Of a stretch of DNA of 64,000 nucleotides, positions 17,445-26,222 are shown in pieces (the stretch's first letter is position 1; every line of letters begins with the position of its first letter). This DNA is from an uncultured Clostridia bacterium (GTDB taxonomy: Bacteria; Bacillota; Clostridia; Oscillospirales; Acutalibacteraceae), in NCBI GenBank assembly GCA_947598155.1, contig CANQFC010000003.1:186001-250000 (forward strand), read 5' to 3'. The position numbers and the translations under genes were made by a program. The notes below the pieces were generated by a model. That model worked only from the letters and a program-made list of their open reading frames with translations. It was not told the DNA's origin and did no database searches.

Positions 17445-19727
17445 TCATATTATTTTTATACAAGCGACGGTAATATCGTCGCTTTTTTCCGTCATTTTCG
17501 ATTTTGCGACAGTGCAAAGTCTTTCGGAAAGGTTTTCGTCGCCGCTTGATTTTAACAGCTCGTTTTTAATATCGACAAGGGCAAAATCCGCCGCTCCGTC
17601 CGACATCAGCACAACGGTATCGCCCTTATAAAGCGTTCCCGAAAGCGAGCCGAACTGAGCCTCCCGCAGAATCCCGACAGGCATTGCAGAGCGTTTAATT
17701 TCGCTTACCCTGCCCTTGCGCTTAATCAGCGAAACGGTGGCTCCCGCCTTGTAAATTACGGCCTTTCCCGTATATAAGTCAAGCTTTAGAATGTCAAGCG
17801 TCGCGAGGGATTCCTCGTGACTTTTTATAAGTAAAGCGGAATTTACAAGTTTCATAGCGCACGGAAACGAAAAGCCTGCAAGAATAAGCCGCGACAAAAG
17901 GCTCAGAGAAAGCGTTGAATCCACCGCCGCTCTTGAACCTGTACCCATTCCGTCGCTGAGTATCGCCGCAAAACCGCCTTTTCCGTCGTAAAAGGCGTCA
18001 AAACAGTCGCCGCATATGTCGCCCGAATCGGCGGAAATTTGGTAATAATCACACTTAATATCAAGAGAGGGCTTTTCCCAAAGAAACAGCATTTTTTTGT
18101 CCTCGCCCCTGACTGTTACGGGCGAGGGGAAATTTTTTTCGAGAGCCGAACTAATACAGCTTGCTATGTTTTCGTCGGAAACGGCGGTATCCAAGGGCAG
18201 TTCAAGATTTACCAGAGCTTTTCCGATTTCATTTTCACAGTATGTGGCGATTCCGTTTATTCCAAGGCTTTCAACGGCGCTGGAAAGCTTTGTGGAAAGC
18301 GCGGGAACGGAGTGTAAATCATTTTCAAAGCCGCTTAGAACATCGTCTATCATAAGACAAAAGCTGTCGTATTGGTCAGATGTGATTTTCCGCATTTCAT
18401 TTATCCTCCCTTCCGCCGCGAAGCGGGCCGAATAAGACGAGTAACTTTTGTTAAAGCTGTCGCACAGCGACATAATCCTGATACATTTTGAAGATATAAA
18501 CGGCGGCGAAGCGGACGGTGTAATGCTCCCGTTTTTTCTAACCAACTCAAGCATCTCATCAAAGCCCTCAACCGTCCTTGAAAGCTCTTTTCCCCAGCAT
18601 CCGCCGTATCCTCCGCAGCCGGAGCAGACGGAATCACGCACCCTAAGGTAGACTCCGGCGGTGTCGGCGGGAGCCTTTTCGGAGAGCATCTCCGAAACCT
18701 TTGAAACGGTGGATTTTGTCTGTGAAAGAGCGTCTTGAACAAGCCTTAACCGCTGTTTTATTATGGCGCTGTCATCCGAATCCTCGGATTTTACGGAGAG
18801 CACCGTTTTAATTTTTTTCAGCGCTTTTTTGGGAATCAGTATGAAAATGACGGAGGCGGCGGCAGTTTCAATGAGCAGGCCGAGCCTGTCCGTTCCCCCG
18901 CCGAGATATACAAACGACGCGCCGTAGGCAAAGATATACGCCATCGCGCACAAAAATTTTCCCGAATAGGAAAACAGACCGGCAAAAAGTCCGGCGACGC
19001 AGAAAGAAAAGCTCAGAGGGTCGTTGCCGGCAAAAAAAGAGCCTACGCTCCCGCCTATCCCCGTAAGCGCGCCGCCGCTCTCATGAAAAAGATACGCAAA
19101 TGTGATTACGCACAGCGAACCGCATATTCCGCCGACGGATACGCCCAAAAACCTCAGTTTTGTAAGCGAAGAAAAAATTATTACGGCGGAAACGGAGAAC
19201 GCCGTTAAATCCTTAGGCAGAAGGCGCGTGTTTTCGCGGATTTTATTAAAAGCGCAGGTCGCAAGCGAGAAAAAATACGCTCCGCCGAAAGAGGTTATAC
19301 TCCCCGCTATCAACGAAAATAAAAACTTGGAATTAAAGGGAGAAATTATCATTACCGCCGCGCCGGTTGACGCAACTGAAAACGCCGAAATAAGAGCCGG
19401 CAGAATAATACTGCCGCGTTTTGAGGGGAAGGTGTGCAGATACGCCCTTAAAATATATACTATAAAAGTTGCCATAGCGAAACGGAACGAATTTACGTAT
19501 TCGCTTGATATTAGATAACCGAAAATACTTCCCAAAACGGAAAAAAGCAAATATTTCCTCTTACAGCCCGCGCAAAACGACAGCGCAAGCGGAGAGATTA
19601 TTTCGCTTTTCCCTGAGGCGAGCAGTGCGGCAACGCCGAAAAATACGCCCTGAGTCAACGCTTTTTTGAAAAATTCAGGGACTTTTACGCTCTCTTCGCC
19701 TACAAATTCTATTTTTCGGTCTTCCAT
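17445..19727 (-). CDS. spoIIE: Stage II sporulation protein E (SpoIIE), PP2C-type phosphatase
   Basis: SpoIIE dephosphorylates SpoIIAA and so activates sigma-F in the forespore; it also takes part in polar septation. The 760-residue protein has about ten hydrophobic segments in its first 300 residues, a central regulatory region with a cysteine-rich loop (CSGCGGYGGCWGKEL), and a C-terminal PPM phosphatase domain with GDICGDCFD, ILSDGMGTGSRA, LMSDGAAD and the final DDITVACIKI. The start has a very strong GGAGGTGAG site. Slightly shorter than the Bacillus protein. It is monocistronic and convergent with mrp. Its presence shows the organism has, or recently had, endospore formation. Confidence 0.96.
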   Translation of the reverse strand: MEDRKIEFVGEESVKVPEFFKKALTQGVFFGVAALLASGKSEIISPLALSFCAGCKRKYLLFSVLGSIFGYLISSEYVNSFRFAMATFIVYILRAYLHTFPSKRGSIILPALISAFSVASTGAAVMIISPFNSKFLFSLIAGSITSFGGAYFFSLATCAFNKIRENTRLLPKDLTAFSVSAVIIFSSLTKLRFLGVSVGGICGSLCVITFAYLFHESGGALTGIGGSVGSFFAGNDPLSFSFCVAGLFAGLFSYSGKFLCAMAYIFAYGASFVYLGGGTDRLGLLIETAAASVIFILIPKKALKKIKTVLSVKSEDSDDSAIIKQRLRLVQDALSQTKSTVSKVSEMLSEKAPADTAGVYLRVRDSVCSGCGGYGGCWGKELSRTVEGFDEMLELVRKNGSITPSASPPFISSKCIRIMSLCDSFNKSYSSYSARFAAEGRINEMRKITSDQYDSFCLMIDDVLSGFENDLHSVPALSTKLSSAVESLGINGIATYCENEIGKALVNLELPLDTAVSDENIASCISSALEKNFPSPVTVRGEDKKMLFLWEKPSLDIKCDYYQISADSGDICGDCFDAFYDGKGGFAAILSDGMGTGSRAAVDSTLSLSLLSRLILAGFSFPCAMKLVNSALLIKSHEESLATLDILKLDLYTGKAVIYKAGATVSLIKRKGRVSEIKRSAMPVGILREAQFGSLSGTLYKGDTVVLMSDGAADFALVDIKNELLKSSGDENLSERLCTVAKSKMTEKSDDITVACIKII

Positions 19728-19759
19728 ATTCTCACCTCCGCATAAATTTTCGGTATATG

Positions 19760-19803
19760 TGTATAGTTTATTATACTTGTATGAACGTCAATATTTTGGC
19801 GAA
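19760..19803 (-). promoter_or_regulatory. Candidate Spo0A-type spoIIE promoter
   Basis: Minus strand: TTGACG (19791-19786), a 20-base spacer and TATACA (19765-19760), about 35 bases before the start codon. A TGGCGAA sequence (plus strand, 19797-19803), one base from the 0A-box core TGTCGAA, lies just upstream of the -35. Bacillus spoIIE is also driven by a sigma-A promoter with abnormally long spacing and Spo0A boxes. Confidence 0.45.
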
Positions 19804-19881
19804 AACGGGGCGGTAAAAGAAAAATGATTTAATCGAAAGTTGTTTTTATTTGTAATTTTTATAAAAATACGCTTAAAACGC

Positions 19882-19972
19882 TTTAAAATCAAGGAGTTTT
19901 ATGGTACAATAGGCTCAAATGTTTATCCCTTTGGCTCTGCCCCGGCAAGCGGCCGAAGGCAAACTGTTTTTT
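19882..19972 (+). promoter_or_regulatory. Promoter and structured leader upstream of the MinD-like gene
   Basis: TTTAAA (19882-19887), 17 bases, TACAAT (19905-19910). The predicted transcript then forms an 8-bp stem, CCTTTGGC (19928-19935) with GCCGAAGG (19952-19959), enclosing a smaller GCC/GGC pairing, and reaches a six-T run at 19967-19972. It could be an attenuator or a small RNA. No riboswitch class I know fits. Confidence 0.4.
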
Positions 19973-20016
19973 AATATCGTTTGCGCTTTTGCGGCGAAAT
20001 GAGAGGAGGCGTTTTT

Positions 20017-20742
20017 TTGGCAGAGGTGATTACCGTTCTTTCCGGTAAAGGCGGCGTGGGAAAATCCACATTTTGCGCGAATATAGGCAAGGCTTTATCA
20101 AAAAATAAAAAAGTACTTTTAATTGACGGCGACATTTCATTTCGCTCTCTTGATATTCTCTTAGGGCTTGACAGAGAGGTCGTTTTTGACTGGTCAGATG
20201 TAATTTTCAACCGCTGTACCAAGGAAAAAGCGCTCCTTTCAGTCTCCGGGAACCTTTGCTTGCTCGCCTCCCCCTTATCCGAGCCAAATTCTTTCGGGAG
20301 CGCGGATTTTCTGAAACTTGTCTCGGAATATAAGGATATGTACGATTTTATTTTTATCGACGCGCCAGCGGGCTTTAATTCGGCAACGCGGATTTACGCT
20401 AAAGCGGCCGATGAAATAATCGTTATCGCAACGCCTGACAGCATAAGCCTGCGCGCCGCATATATGGTCGGAGAAAATCTTTTAAAGGAAGGCGCCGCTG
20501 AAAATCAAATTCGCCTTGTGCTTAACAAGGCCGATTTCAGGCATATGAAAAACGGCGTACAGAAAAATCTTGACGACGCCGTAGACAAAACTTATCTGCG
20601 TCTTTTGGGCGTTATTCCCGCAGATAAATTGCTCGCTGTTGCGGGCGACGCTGATTCAAACCTGATTTCAGGGCGAACTACCGAGGCTTTTTTGCGTATT
20701 TCGGAAAGAATTTTGGGAAAAGACGTAAAACTTTATATCTGA
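20017..20742 (+). CDS. MinD/ParA-family ATPase
   Basis: This deviant-Walker ATPase begins AEVITVLSGKGGVGKST and has a MinD-like second motif (LIDGDISFRSLDILLGLDRE) and a DAPAGFN Walker B. The closest resemblance is to MinD, which positions the division site with MinC. The start is probably the TTG at 20017: GAGGAGG lies seven bases upstream (20003-20009), whereas the upstream ATG at 19999 has no such site. The C-terminus (RISERILGKDVKLYI) is a short, only weakly amphipathic version of the MinD membrane-targeting helix. No minC or minE is adjacent, so a different ParA-like role is possible. Confidence 0.8.
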   Translation: MAEVITVLSGKGGVGKSTFCANIGKALSKNKKVLLIDGDISFRSLDILLGLDREVVFDWSDVIFNRCTKEKALLSVSGNLCLLASPLSEPNSFGSADFLKLVSEYKDMYDFIFIDAPAGFNSATRIYAKAADEIIVIATPDSISLRAAYMVGENLLKEGAAENQIRLVLNKADFRHMKNGVQKNLDDAVDKTYLRLLGVIPADKLLAVAGDADSNLISGRTTEAFLRISERILGKDVKLYI

Positions 20743-20747
20743 AACTA

Positions 20748-20776
20748 TTGAAATACGGCGTTTTTTTTGGTATTAT
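20748..20776 (+). promoter_or_regulatory. mgsA promoter
   Basis: TTGAAA (20748-20753), 17-base spacer, TATTAT (20771-20776), about 55 bases before mgsA. Confidence 0.7.
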
Positions 20777-20829
20777 ATTCTTCTGAATATATATGACTTA
20801 TTTTTTGTGTAACAGTATGAGGTCGATTT

Positions 20830-21234
20830 ATGAATATTGCACTTATGGCGCATGACTCAAAAAAAGAATTGATGACACAGTTTTGCATTGCTTATTGCGG
20901 AATACTTTCACGGCATAATCTTTGCGCAACGGGTACAACGGGCAAAATAGTTTCGGAGGCGACCGGGCTTAAAATAATGCAGTTTTTAAGCGGTCCTCAG
21001 GGGGGCGACCAGCAAATCAGCTCAAGAATTGCCTGCAATGAAATAGACTTGCTTTTAATGTTCCGAGACCCGATTTCTCCGAAACCGCACGAGCCTAAGG
21101 ACAACACGCTCCTGCGGCTGTGCGATGTCCACAATATCCCCGTCGCGACTAATATTGCCACGGCAGAGGCGCTTATTCACGCTCTTGACCGGGGCGATTT
21201 GGACTGGAGAGATATTATAAATCCGAAAAACTGA
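20830..21234 (+). CDS. mgsA: Methylglyoxal synthase
   Basis: MgsA converts dihydroxyacetone phosphate to methylglyoxal and phosphate, a bypass of lower glycolysis under phosphate limitation or sugar-phosphate stress. The 134 residues include the conserved phosphate and substrate loops: ALMAHDSKK, ATGTTGK, GPQGGDQQI with the catalytic aspartate, and FRDPISPKPHEPD-like FRDPISPKPHEPK. It has its own promoter and stands between the MinD-like gene and hisS. Confidence 0.95.
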   Translation: MNIALMAHDSKKELMTQFCIAYCGILSRHNLCATGTTGKIVSEATGLKIMQFLSGPQGGDQQISSRIACNEIDLLLMFRDPISPKPHEPKDNTLLRLCDVHNIPVATNIATAEALIHALDRGDLDWRDIINPKN

Positions 21235-21240
21235 AACAAC

Positions 21241-21258
21241 GCCTCCCGTTAGGGAGGC
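21241..21258 (+). repeat. Short hairpin between mgsA and hisS
   Basis: GCCTCCC (21241-21247) and GGGAGGC (21252-21258) form a 7-bp stem with a 4-base loop. No T run follows, so a terminator is doubtful. I see no T-box motif for hisS. Confidence 0.5.
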
Positions 21259-21290
21259 TCACCTATTATTACAGATAATGAGGGAACGAT

Positions 21291-22640
21291 ATGGCGCTTA
21301 TCACAAATGCGATTAAGGGCACGCAGGACGCGTTGCCGAATGAAATTTATAAAACACAGTATGTTGAAAACGCGATGAGGGAAACGGCTGAAAATTTCGG
21401 ATTCCGCGAAATGCGCACGCCCGTTTTCGAGCATACTGAGCTTTTCCAAAGAGGAGTAGGCGAAACTACCGACGTCGTTCAAAAGGAAATGTACACATTT
21501 CTTGACAAGGGCGGGCGTTCAATTACCCTTCGCCCGGAGGGTACCGCAGGAGCGGTAAGGGCGTTTCTTGAGCACGGGCTTTTTAATGAGGCTCTTCCGC
21601 AAAAAATTTATTATCTTACATCTTGCTACCGTTACGAAAAACCGCAGGCAGGGCGTTTGCGTGAATTTCACCAATTCGGAATAGAATGTTTCGGAGCGGG
21701 CGAACCGTCCGCGGACGCCGAAACGATTTCGCTTGCCAATGAAATTTTTAATTATCTCGGTATTGAGGGGTTAAGTCTTGAAATAAATTCAATCGGCTGT
21801 CCCGAATGCAGAAAAGAATATCACAAGGCGCTCAGAGAATACTTTGCAAAATATGAAAACGAACTTTGCGACACCTGCAAGGGCAGGCTTGAGAGGAATC
21901 CTATGCGCATTCTTGACTGCAAAAGCCCCGTTTGCTCCGAAATAGCCGAAAACGCTCCCGTGGTTTTGGACTATTTGTGCGGCGAATGCAAAGCTCACTT
22001 TGACGGCGTTAAAAAATACCTTGACGCTATGAATATCGGGTACACGGTAAATCCGCAGATAGTCAGGGGCCTTGACTATTACACAAGAACGGTTTTTGAA
22101 TTTGTGTCAAATGAAATCGGCGCGCAGGGAACCGTTTGCGGCGGCGGCAGATACGACGGGCTTATAGGCGAAATGGGTGGAAATCCACTTCCCGCATGTG
22201 GTTTCGGTATGGGAATTGAAAGGCTCCTTCTGCTTATGGACAAAAAAAATTCTCAATTCCCCGAGCCCCGTAAAACTGACCTTTATATAGTTTCTTTAGG
22301 CGAGAGTGCAAGCCTTGTGGCGTCGTCGCTTGCTAAGTCGCTACGCGAAGAGGGCTTTTGCGTTCAGTTTGACACTATGGGCAGGGGCTTTAAGGCGCAG
22401 ATGAAATACGCAAATAAAATCGGCGCGTCGTATGCGCTTGTTTTAGGGGATAATGAGCTTGAAACAGGGAACGTTAAGCTTAAAAATATGACGAACGGAA
22501 AAGAACTCGAAATGACGCTTGATTCCTTTTCGGACGATTTTCAGTCTGCGGTAATAAAGGACGTGACAGCGGATTTTGAATCTTTGGGAATTGAGCTTGA
22601 CGAAGAAACGCTTTCCGCGCTGACAGGGGGTAATGAATGA
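21291..22640 (+). CDS. hisS: Histidyl-tRNA synthetase
   Basis: This class II synthetase charges tRNA-His. Motif 2 region TSCYRYEKPQAGRLREFHQFGIE, the HisRS-specific RGLDYYTRTVFEF and GGGRYDGLI, and the motif 3 region ACGFGMGIERLLLL are all present, followed by the anticodon-binding domain. At 449 residues it is slightly longer than typical because of an insertion with cysteine pairs (CPECRKEYH, CDTCKGR, CGECKAHF) in the catalytic domain, common in Clostridia. The last bases overlap aspS, an arrangement (hisS-aspS) conserved in Firmicutes. Confidence 0.97.
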   Translation: MALITNAIKGTQDALPNEIYKTQYVENAMRETAENFGFREMRTPVFEHTELFQRGVGETTDVVQKEMYTFLDKGGRSITLRPEGTAGAVRAFLEHGLFNEALPQKIYYLTSCYRYEKPQAGRLREFHQFGIECFGAGEPSADAETISLANEIFNYLGIEGLSLEINSIGCPECRKEYHKALREYFAKYENELCDTCKGRLERNPMRILDCKSPVCSEIAENAPVVLDYLCGECKAHFDGVKKYLDAMNIGYTVNPQIVRGLDYYTRTVFEFVSNEIGAQGTVCGGGRYDGLIGEMGGNPLPACGFGMGIERLLLLMDKKNSQFPEPRKTDLYIVSLGESASLVASSLAKSLREEGFCVQFDTMGRGFKAQMKYANKIGASYALVLGDNELETGNVKLKNMTNGKELEMTLDSFSDDFQSAVIKDVTADFESLGIELDEETLSALTGGNE

Positions 22641-24418
22641 TGGACAAAATGACAGGTCTTAAAAGAACCGATTACTGCGGCAATTTTACTTTGGCGGACG
22701 CGGGCCGCGAGGTCACGGTGTGCGGCTTTGCGCAGAGACGGCGTGATTTAGGCTCCCTTATTTTTATTGACCTTAGAGACAGAACGGGCATTGTTCAGCT
22801 CGCTTTCGGGGAAACGACGGAAAAGGAAATTTTTGAAAAAGCATTTACGGTAAGAAGCGAATATGTGCTTATGGCTAAGGGTACGGTGCGCGAGCGTTCT
22901 TCAAAGAACAAGGAAATTCCGACAGGCGATATTGAAATTGACGTTTCGGATTTAAGAATACTCAGCGTCAGTGAAACTCCGCCTTTTGAAATTGCGAAAG
23001 CGGACGAGGTAGGCGATGAAACCACTCTTAAATACCGCTATCTCAATCTGCGCAATGAAAAGCTGACAAAAAATATTATTATGCGGCATAAGATTGCTCA
23101 AATCGCAAGGGAATATTTTTACGCAAACGATTTTATTGAGATTGAAACGCCGATGTTGATTAAGTCAACGCCCGAGGGCGCGAGGGATTACGTTGTTCCG
23201 AGCAGAATCCATAACGGCAATTTTTACGCTCTTCCGCAAAGTCCGCAGATTTACAAACAGCTTTTGATGGTCGCGGGGTTTGACCGCTACGTTCAGCTTG
23301 CGAGGTGTTTCAGAGATGAGGACTTGCGCGCGGACCGTCAGCCCGAGTTTACTCAAATCGACATTGAAATGAGCTTTGTAGATACCGAAGACATTATGGA
23401 AATGGCGGAAGGCTTTGTAATAAAGCTTATGAAAGAAACGCTGGACGTTGACATCGCCTCTCCGCTCCCGCGCCTTACATTTGCCGAGGCAATGGATAAA
23501 TACGGCTCGGACAAGCCCGACACTCGCTTTGAAATGCTTATTGAGGATATTTCGGACTGGGCTGTTAAAACTGATTTCGCGGTATTTAAGAGCGCAGTTG
23601 AAAACGGCGGAGCGGTTAAAGCTATTGTCGCCGAAAACGCGGCTCAGGTATATACAAGGAAAAAAATCGACAAGCTGACGGAACAGGCAAAGGGCATCGG
23701 CGCAAAGGGGCTTGCGTATATCCGCTGGGCAGAGGACGAGCCTACCTGCTCGTTCGGCAAATTTCTGAAAGACGGCGAGCTTAGTTCTCTTATTGAAAAT
23801 TTGGGGGTAAAAAAGGGCGACTGCGTGTTTATTGTCAGCGACAAAACAAGCCTTGCGCTGTCGGTTATGGGGGCTTTGCGTTTGACGGTCGCCAAGGAGC
23901 TTAACATTATCCCCGAGGGAAAGTGGAATTTCCTTTGGATAACGGAAATGCCGTTCTTTGAGTACGATGAAGAGAGCGGCGAATGGCTCGCGATGCACCA
24001 CCCGTTTACAATGCCTCTTGACGAGTGCGTTCAGTATCTTGATACCGATAAGTCAAAAGTGCGCGCAAAGGCGTTTGACTTAGTCCTTAACGGAACGGAG
24101 ATGTCATCGGGTTCAATGAGAATTACGGACTGCGAACTTCAGAACAAAATGTTCTCGCTTTTGGGTATGGAAAAGGAAGAGATTGACGCGAAATTCGGCT
24201 TTCTTGTTGAGGCGTACAAATACGCGTCTCCCCCTCACGGAGGTATGGGCATAGGGCTTGACAGGCTGGCAATGCTCATTTGCGGCGCGGACTCACTTCG
24301 CGATGTTACCGCGTTCCCGAAAGTTCAGAACGCAAGCGAGCTTATGAGCGGAGCGCCGTCGGTTATTGACTCAATTCAGCTTGACGAGCTGGGCATTGAT
24401 TTAAAAACAAAGGAATAA
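22637..24418 (+). CDS. aspS: Aspartyl-tRNA synthetase
   Basis: This is a class IIb synthetase of the bacterial type, 593 residues, with the N-terminal OB-fold anticodon domain, catalytic motif 2 ARCFRDEDLRADRQPEFTQ, an inserted GAD domain (about residues 290-420) and motif 3 HGGMGIGLDRLAML. It overlaps the hisS stop by four bases. A separate asnS is encoded just downstream on the other strand, so AspRS need not supply Asn-tRNA by transamidation, though discrimination cannot be judged from sequence alone. Two adjacent ATG codons (22637, 22640) are possible starts. Confidence 0.97.
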   Translation: MMDKMTGLKRTDYCGNFTLADAGREVTVCGFAQRRRDLGSLIFIDLRDRTGIVQLAFGETTEKEIFEKAFTVRSEYVLMAKGTVRERSSKNKEIPTGDIEIDVSDLRILSVSETPPFEIAKADEVGDETTLKYRYLNLRNEKLTKNIIMRHKIAQIAREYFYANDFIEIETPMLIKSTPEGARDYVVPSRIHNGNFYALPQSPQIYKQLLMVAGFDRYVQLARCFRDEDLRADRQPEFTQIDIEMSFVDTEDIMEMAEGFVIKLMKETLDVDIASPLPRLTFAEAMDKYGSDKPDTRFEMLIEDISDWAVKTDFAVFKSAVENGGAVKAIVAENAAQVYTRKKIDKLTEQAKGIGAKGLAYIRWAEDEPTCSFGKFLKDGELSSLIENLGVKKGDCVFIVSDKTSLALSVMGALRLTVAKELNIIPEGKWNFLWITEMPFFEYDEESGEWLAMHHPFTMPLDECVQYLDTDKSKVRAKAFDLVLNGTEMSSGSMRITDCELQNKMFSLLGMEKEEIDAKFGFLVEAYKYASPPHGGMGIGLDRLAMLICGADSLRDVTAFPKVQNASELMSGAPSVIDSIQLDELGIDLKTKE

Positions 24419-24421
24419 TTT

Positions 24422-24676
24422 ATGAAAAAGCTTTTTTTGACCGCAGTTTTAATTTGCTTTATGACAGTAAATTCGTTTGCGGCAAATGACAACAGAATAC
24501 CGCTTACCCCTACGGTTACGCCTTTGCGGATTTTCTTTGCGGCTCTGGCTGTTTTGGGATTTATTTTCGCGGAAATTTACATTGAAAAAAAGCGTGAGCA
24601 AAGAGTGGCGGAAAGACCTGCGCGTGCCGCGAAAAAAGCGGAAAAAGACAGAATAAAAAAGCAGAATAAAAAATAA
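24422..24676 (+). CDS. Small membrane protein of unknown function
   Basis: This 84-residue protein has an N-terminal signal-like segment (MKKLFLTAVLICFMTVNSFAA), a short exported stretch, one transmembrane helix (LRIFFAALAVLGFIFAEIYI) and a very basic cytoplasmic tail rich in Lys and Arg. I recognise no family. It starts four bases after aspS and is probably read through from it. Confidence 0.6.
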   Translation: MKKLFLTAVLICFMTVNSFAANDNRIPLTPTVTPLRIFFAALAVLGFIFAEIYIEKKREQRVAERPARAAKKAEKDRIKKQNKK

Positions 24677-24737
24677 TTATTTGATATTATGACGGGCAAG
24701 GTCATTATTGAATATCGACAGAAAATTGAAAATCACT

Positions 24738-24778
24738 TAAAAAACAGCAGTCTTACATTTTTTGTAAAACTGCTGTTT
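24738..24778 (-). terminator. asnS terminator, probably bidirectional
   Basis: AAACAGCAG (24742-24750) pairs with CTGCTGTTT (24770-24778), with an inner TTAC/GTAA pairing. On the minus strand six T residues follow; on the plus strand the tail is TTTCTTT. Confidence 0.8.
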
Positions 24779-24800
24779 CTTTATGTTTATGATTTTTAAA

Positions 24801-26156
24801 TTAAAATTCCAATGCGCCGTAGGTTCTGGGGTAAGGCAGAACATCGCGGATATTCTGAACGCCCGTTGCGTAAATTAAAAGTCTTTCAAAGCCCATACCG
24901 AAACCCGAATGGGTACATCCGCCGAATTTGCGGAGATTTACGTACCAATACATAGCGTCCTTTGAAATTCCCAATTCGTCCATACGGGCTGTCAGCTTGT
25001 CAAAATCCGTTTCTCTTTCACTGCCGCCCATAAGCTCGCCCGCTTCGGGAACAAGAAGGTCAACGGCCCCGACTGTTTCGCCGTCGTCGTTCTGATACAT
25101 ATAAAAAGCCTTAATGTCTTTCGGCCAATCGTAAATGAATACGGGAGCGTCAAAATATTCTTCGGTAAGGTATTTTTCGTGTTCTTTTGCAAGGTCCTCG
25201 CCGTATTCGGGCCGGAATTTGAAATCCTTGCCTGAATTTTTAAGAAGAGTAATGGCCTCTTTGTGGGTAATACGGTGAATTTTTGAGTCAATTACCTTTT
25301 GCATACGCTCACGCAGGGGAAGGCGCGTATATGTTTCAAGGAAAGCAAGCTCGTCGTCGCACCTTTTGAGGATTTTGCCCAGAACGCATTTAAGAAAATC
25401 CTCTTCAATGTCCATAAGCCCCGAAAGATTGCAGAACGCGATTTCGGGCTCAATCATCCAAAATTCGGCCGCGTGGGTAGGCGTAACCGAGTGTTCGGCG
25501 CGGAATGTGGGGCCGAATGTATAAATTTTGCTGAACGCAAGGGCAAAAGTTTCGCCCTCAAGCTGGCCTGTAACCGCTAACGATGTGGGCTTGCCGAAAA
25601 AATCGTTTGCAAAATCAAATTTGTCATCTTTCGGGTCAAGGCTCGTTACGGTAAAAGTGTTGCCGGCGCCTTCGGCGTCATTAGCTGTAAGAAGAGGGGT
25701 GTGAACGTAAACGTAGCCGTTATCCTGAAAATATTCGTGAATTGCCATAGCGGCGACACTTCTTACTCTGAAAACCGCCTGAAAAAGTCGGGTCCTTGGG
25801 CGAAGATACGCAATCTCACGCAAAAATTCAAGCGTATGGCGTTTAGGCTGAAGAGGATAATCCTCAGGGCAGTCGCCGACAACCTTGACAGACGAGGCGT
25901 TTATCTCAATTTTATCTCCGTTTTCAACTACCGTTCCCTCAACTTCAATGGCGGCGCCGATGTGCGTCGCGCTGATTTTCGCGAAATCGGGATTTGAATC
26001 GCCGTAAACGAGCTGAATGGAATTGAAACAAGTTCCGTCAAAAAAGTCGATAAAGCCGATATTTTTTTGCTTGCGGTGGTTCCTGACCCAGCCGTGAAGT
26101 GAAACTTCTTTGCCTGTAAATTCGGATTTCTTTTCGTAAAGCTCACGTAAATCCAT
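24801..26156 (-). CDS. asnS: Asparaginyl-tRNA synthetase
   Basis: This class IIb synthetase charges tRNA-Asn directly. The 451 residues have the N-terminal OB fold (VSLHGWVRNHRKQKNIGFID), motif 2 TFRAEHSVTPTHAAEFWMIE with the AsnRS-type HAAEFWM, and motif 3 GFGMGFERLLIYATG. It is separately promoted and terminates toward aspS. Confidence 0.97.
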   Translation of the reverse strand: MDLRELYEKKSEFTGKEVSLHGWVRNHRKQKNIGFIDFFDGTCFNSIQLVYGDSNPDFAKISATHIGAAIEVEGTVVENGDKIEINASSVKVVGDCPEDYPLQPKRHTLEFLREIAYLRPRTRLFQAVFRVRSVAAMAIHEYFQDNGYVYVHTPLLTANDAEGAGNTFTVTSLDPKDDKFDFANDFFGKPTSLAVTGQLEGETFALAFSKIYTFGPTFRAEHSVTPTHAAEFWMIEPEIAFCNLSGLMDIEEDFLKCVLGKILKRCDDELAFLETYTRLPLRERMQKVIDSKIHRITHKEAITLLKNSGKDFKFRPEYGEDLAKEHEKYLTEEYFDAPVFIYDWPKDIKAFYMYQNDDGETVGAVDLLVPEAGELMGGSERETDFDKLTARMDELGISKDAMYWYVNLRKFGGCTHSGFGMGFERLLIYATGVQNIRDVLPYPRTYGALEF

Positions 26157-26190
26157 ATAATAACACAGCCTTTCAATAATGCTGAATTTT

Positions 26191-26219
26191 ATTTTAGCAC
26201 TAATATTTTTTCAAGTCAA
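26191..26219 (-). promoter_or_regulatory. asnS promoter
   Basis: Minus strand: TTGACT (26219-26214), 17 bases, TAAAAT (26196-26191). It sits in the short gap just after the GH28 stop codon. Confidence 0.75.
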
Positions 26220-26222
26220 GAA

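Noticed and set aside
21235-21290. T-box leader for hisS
   Set aside because: No AGGGTGGNACCGCG-type antiterminator sequence and the space is too short.
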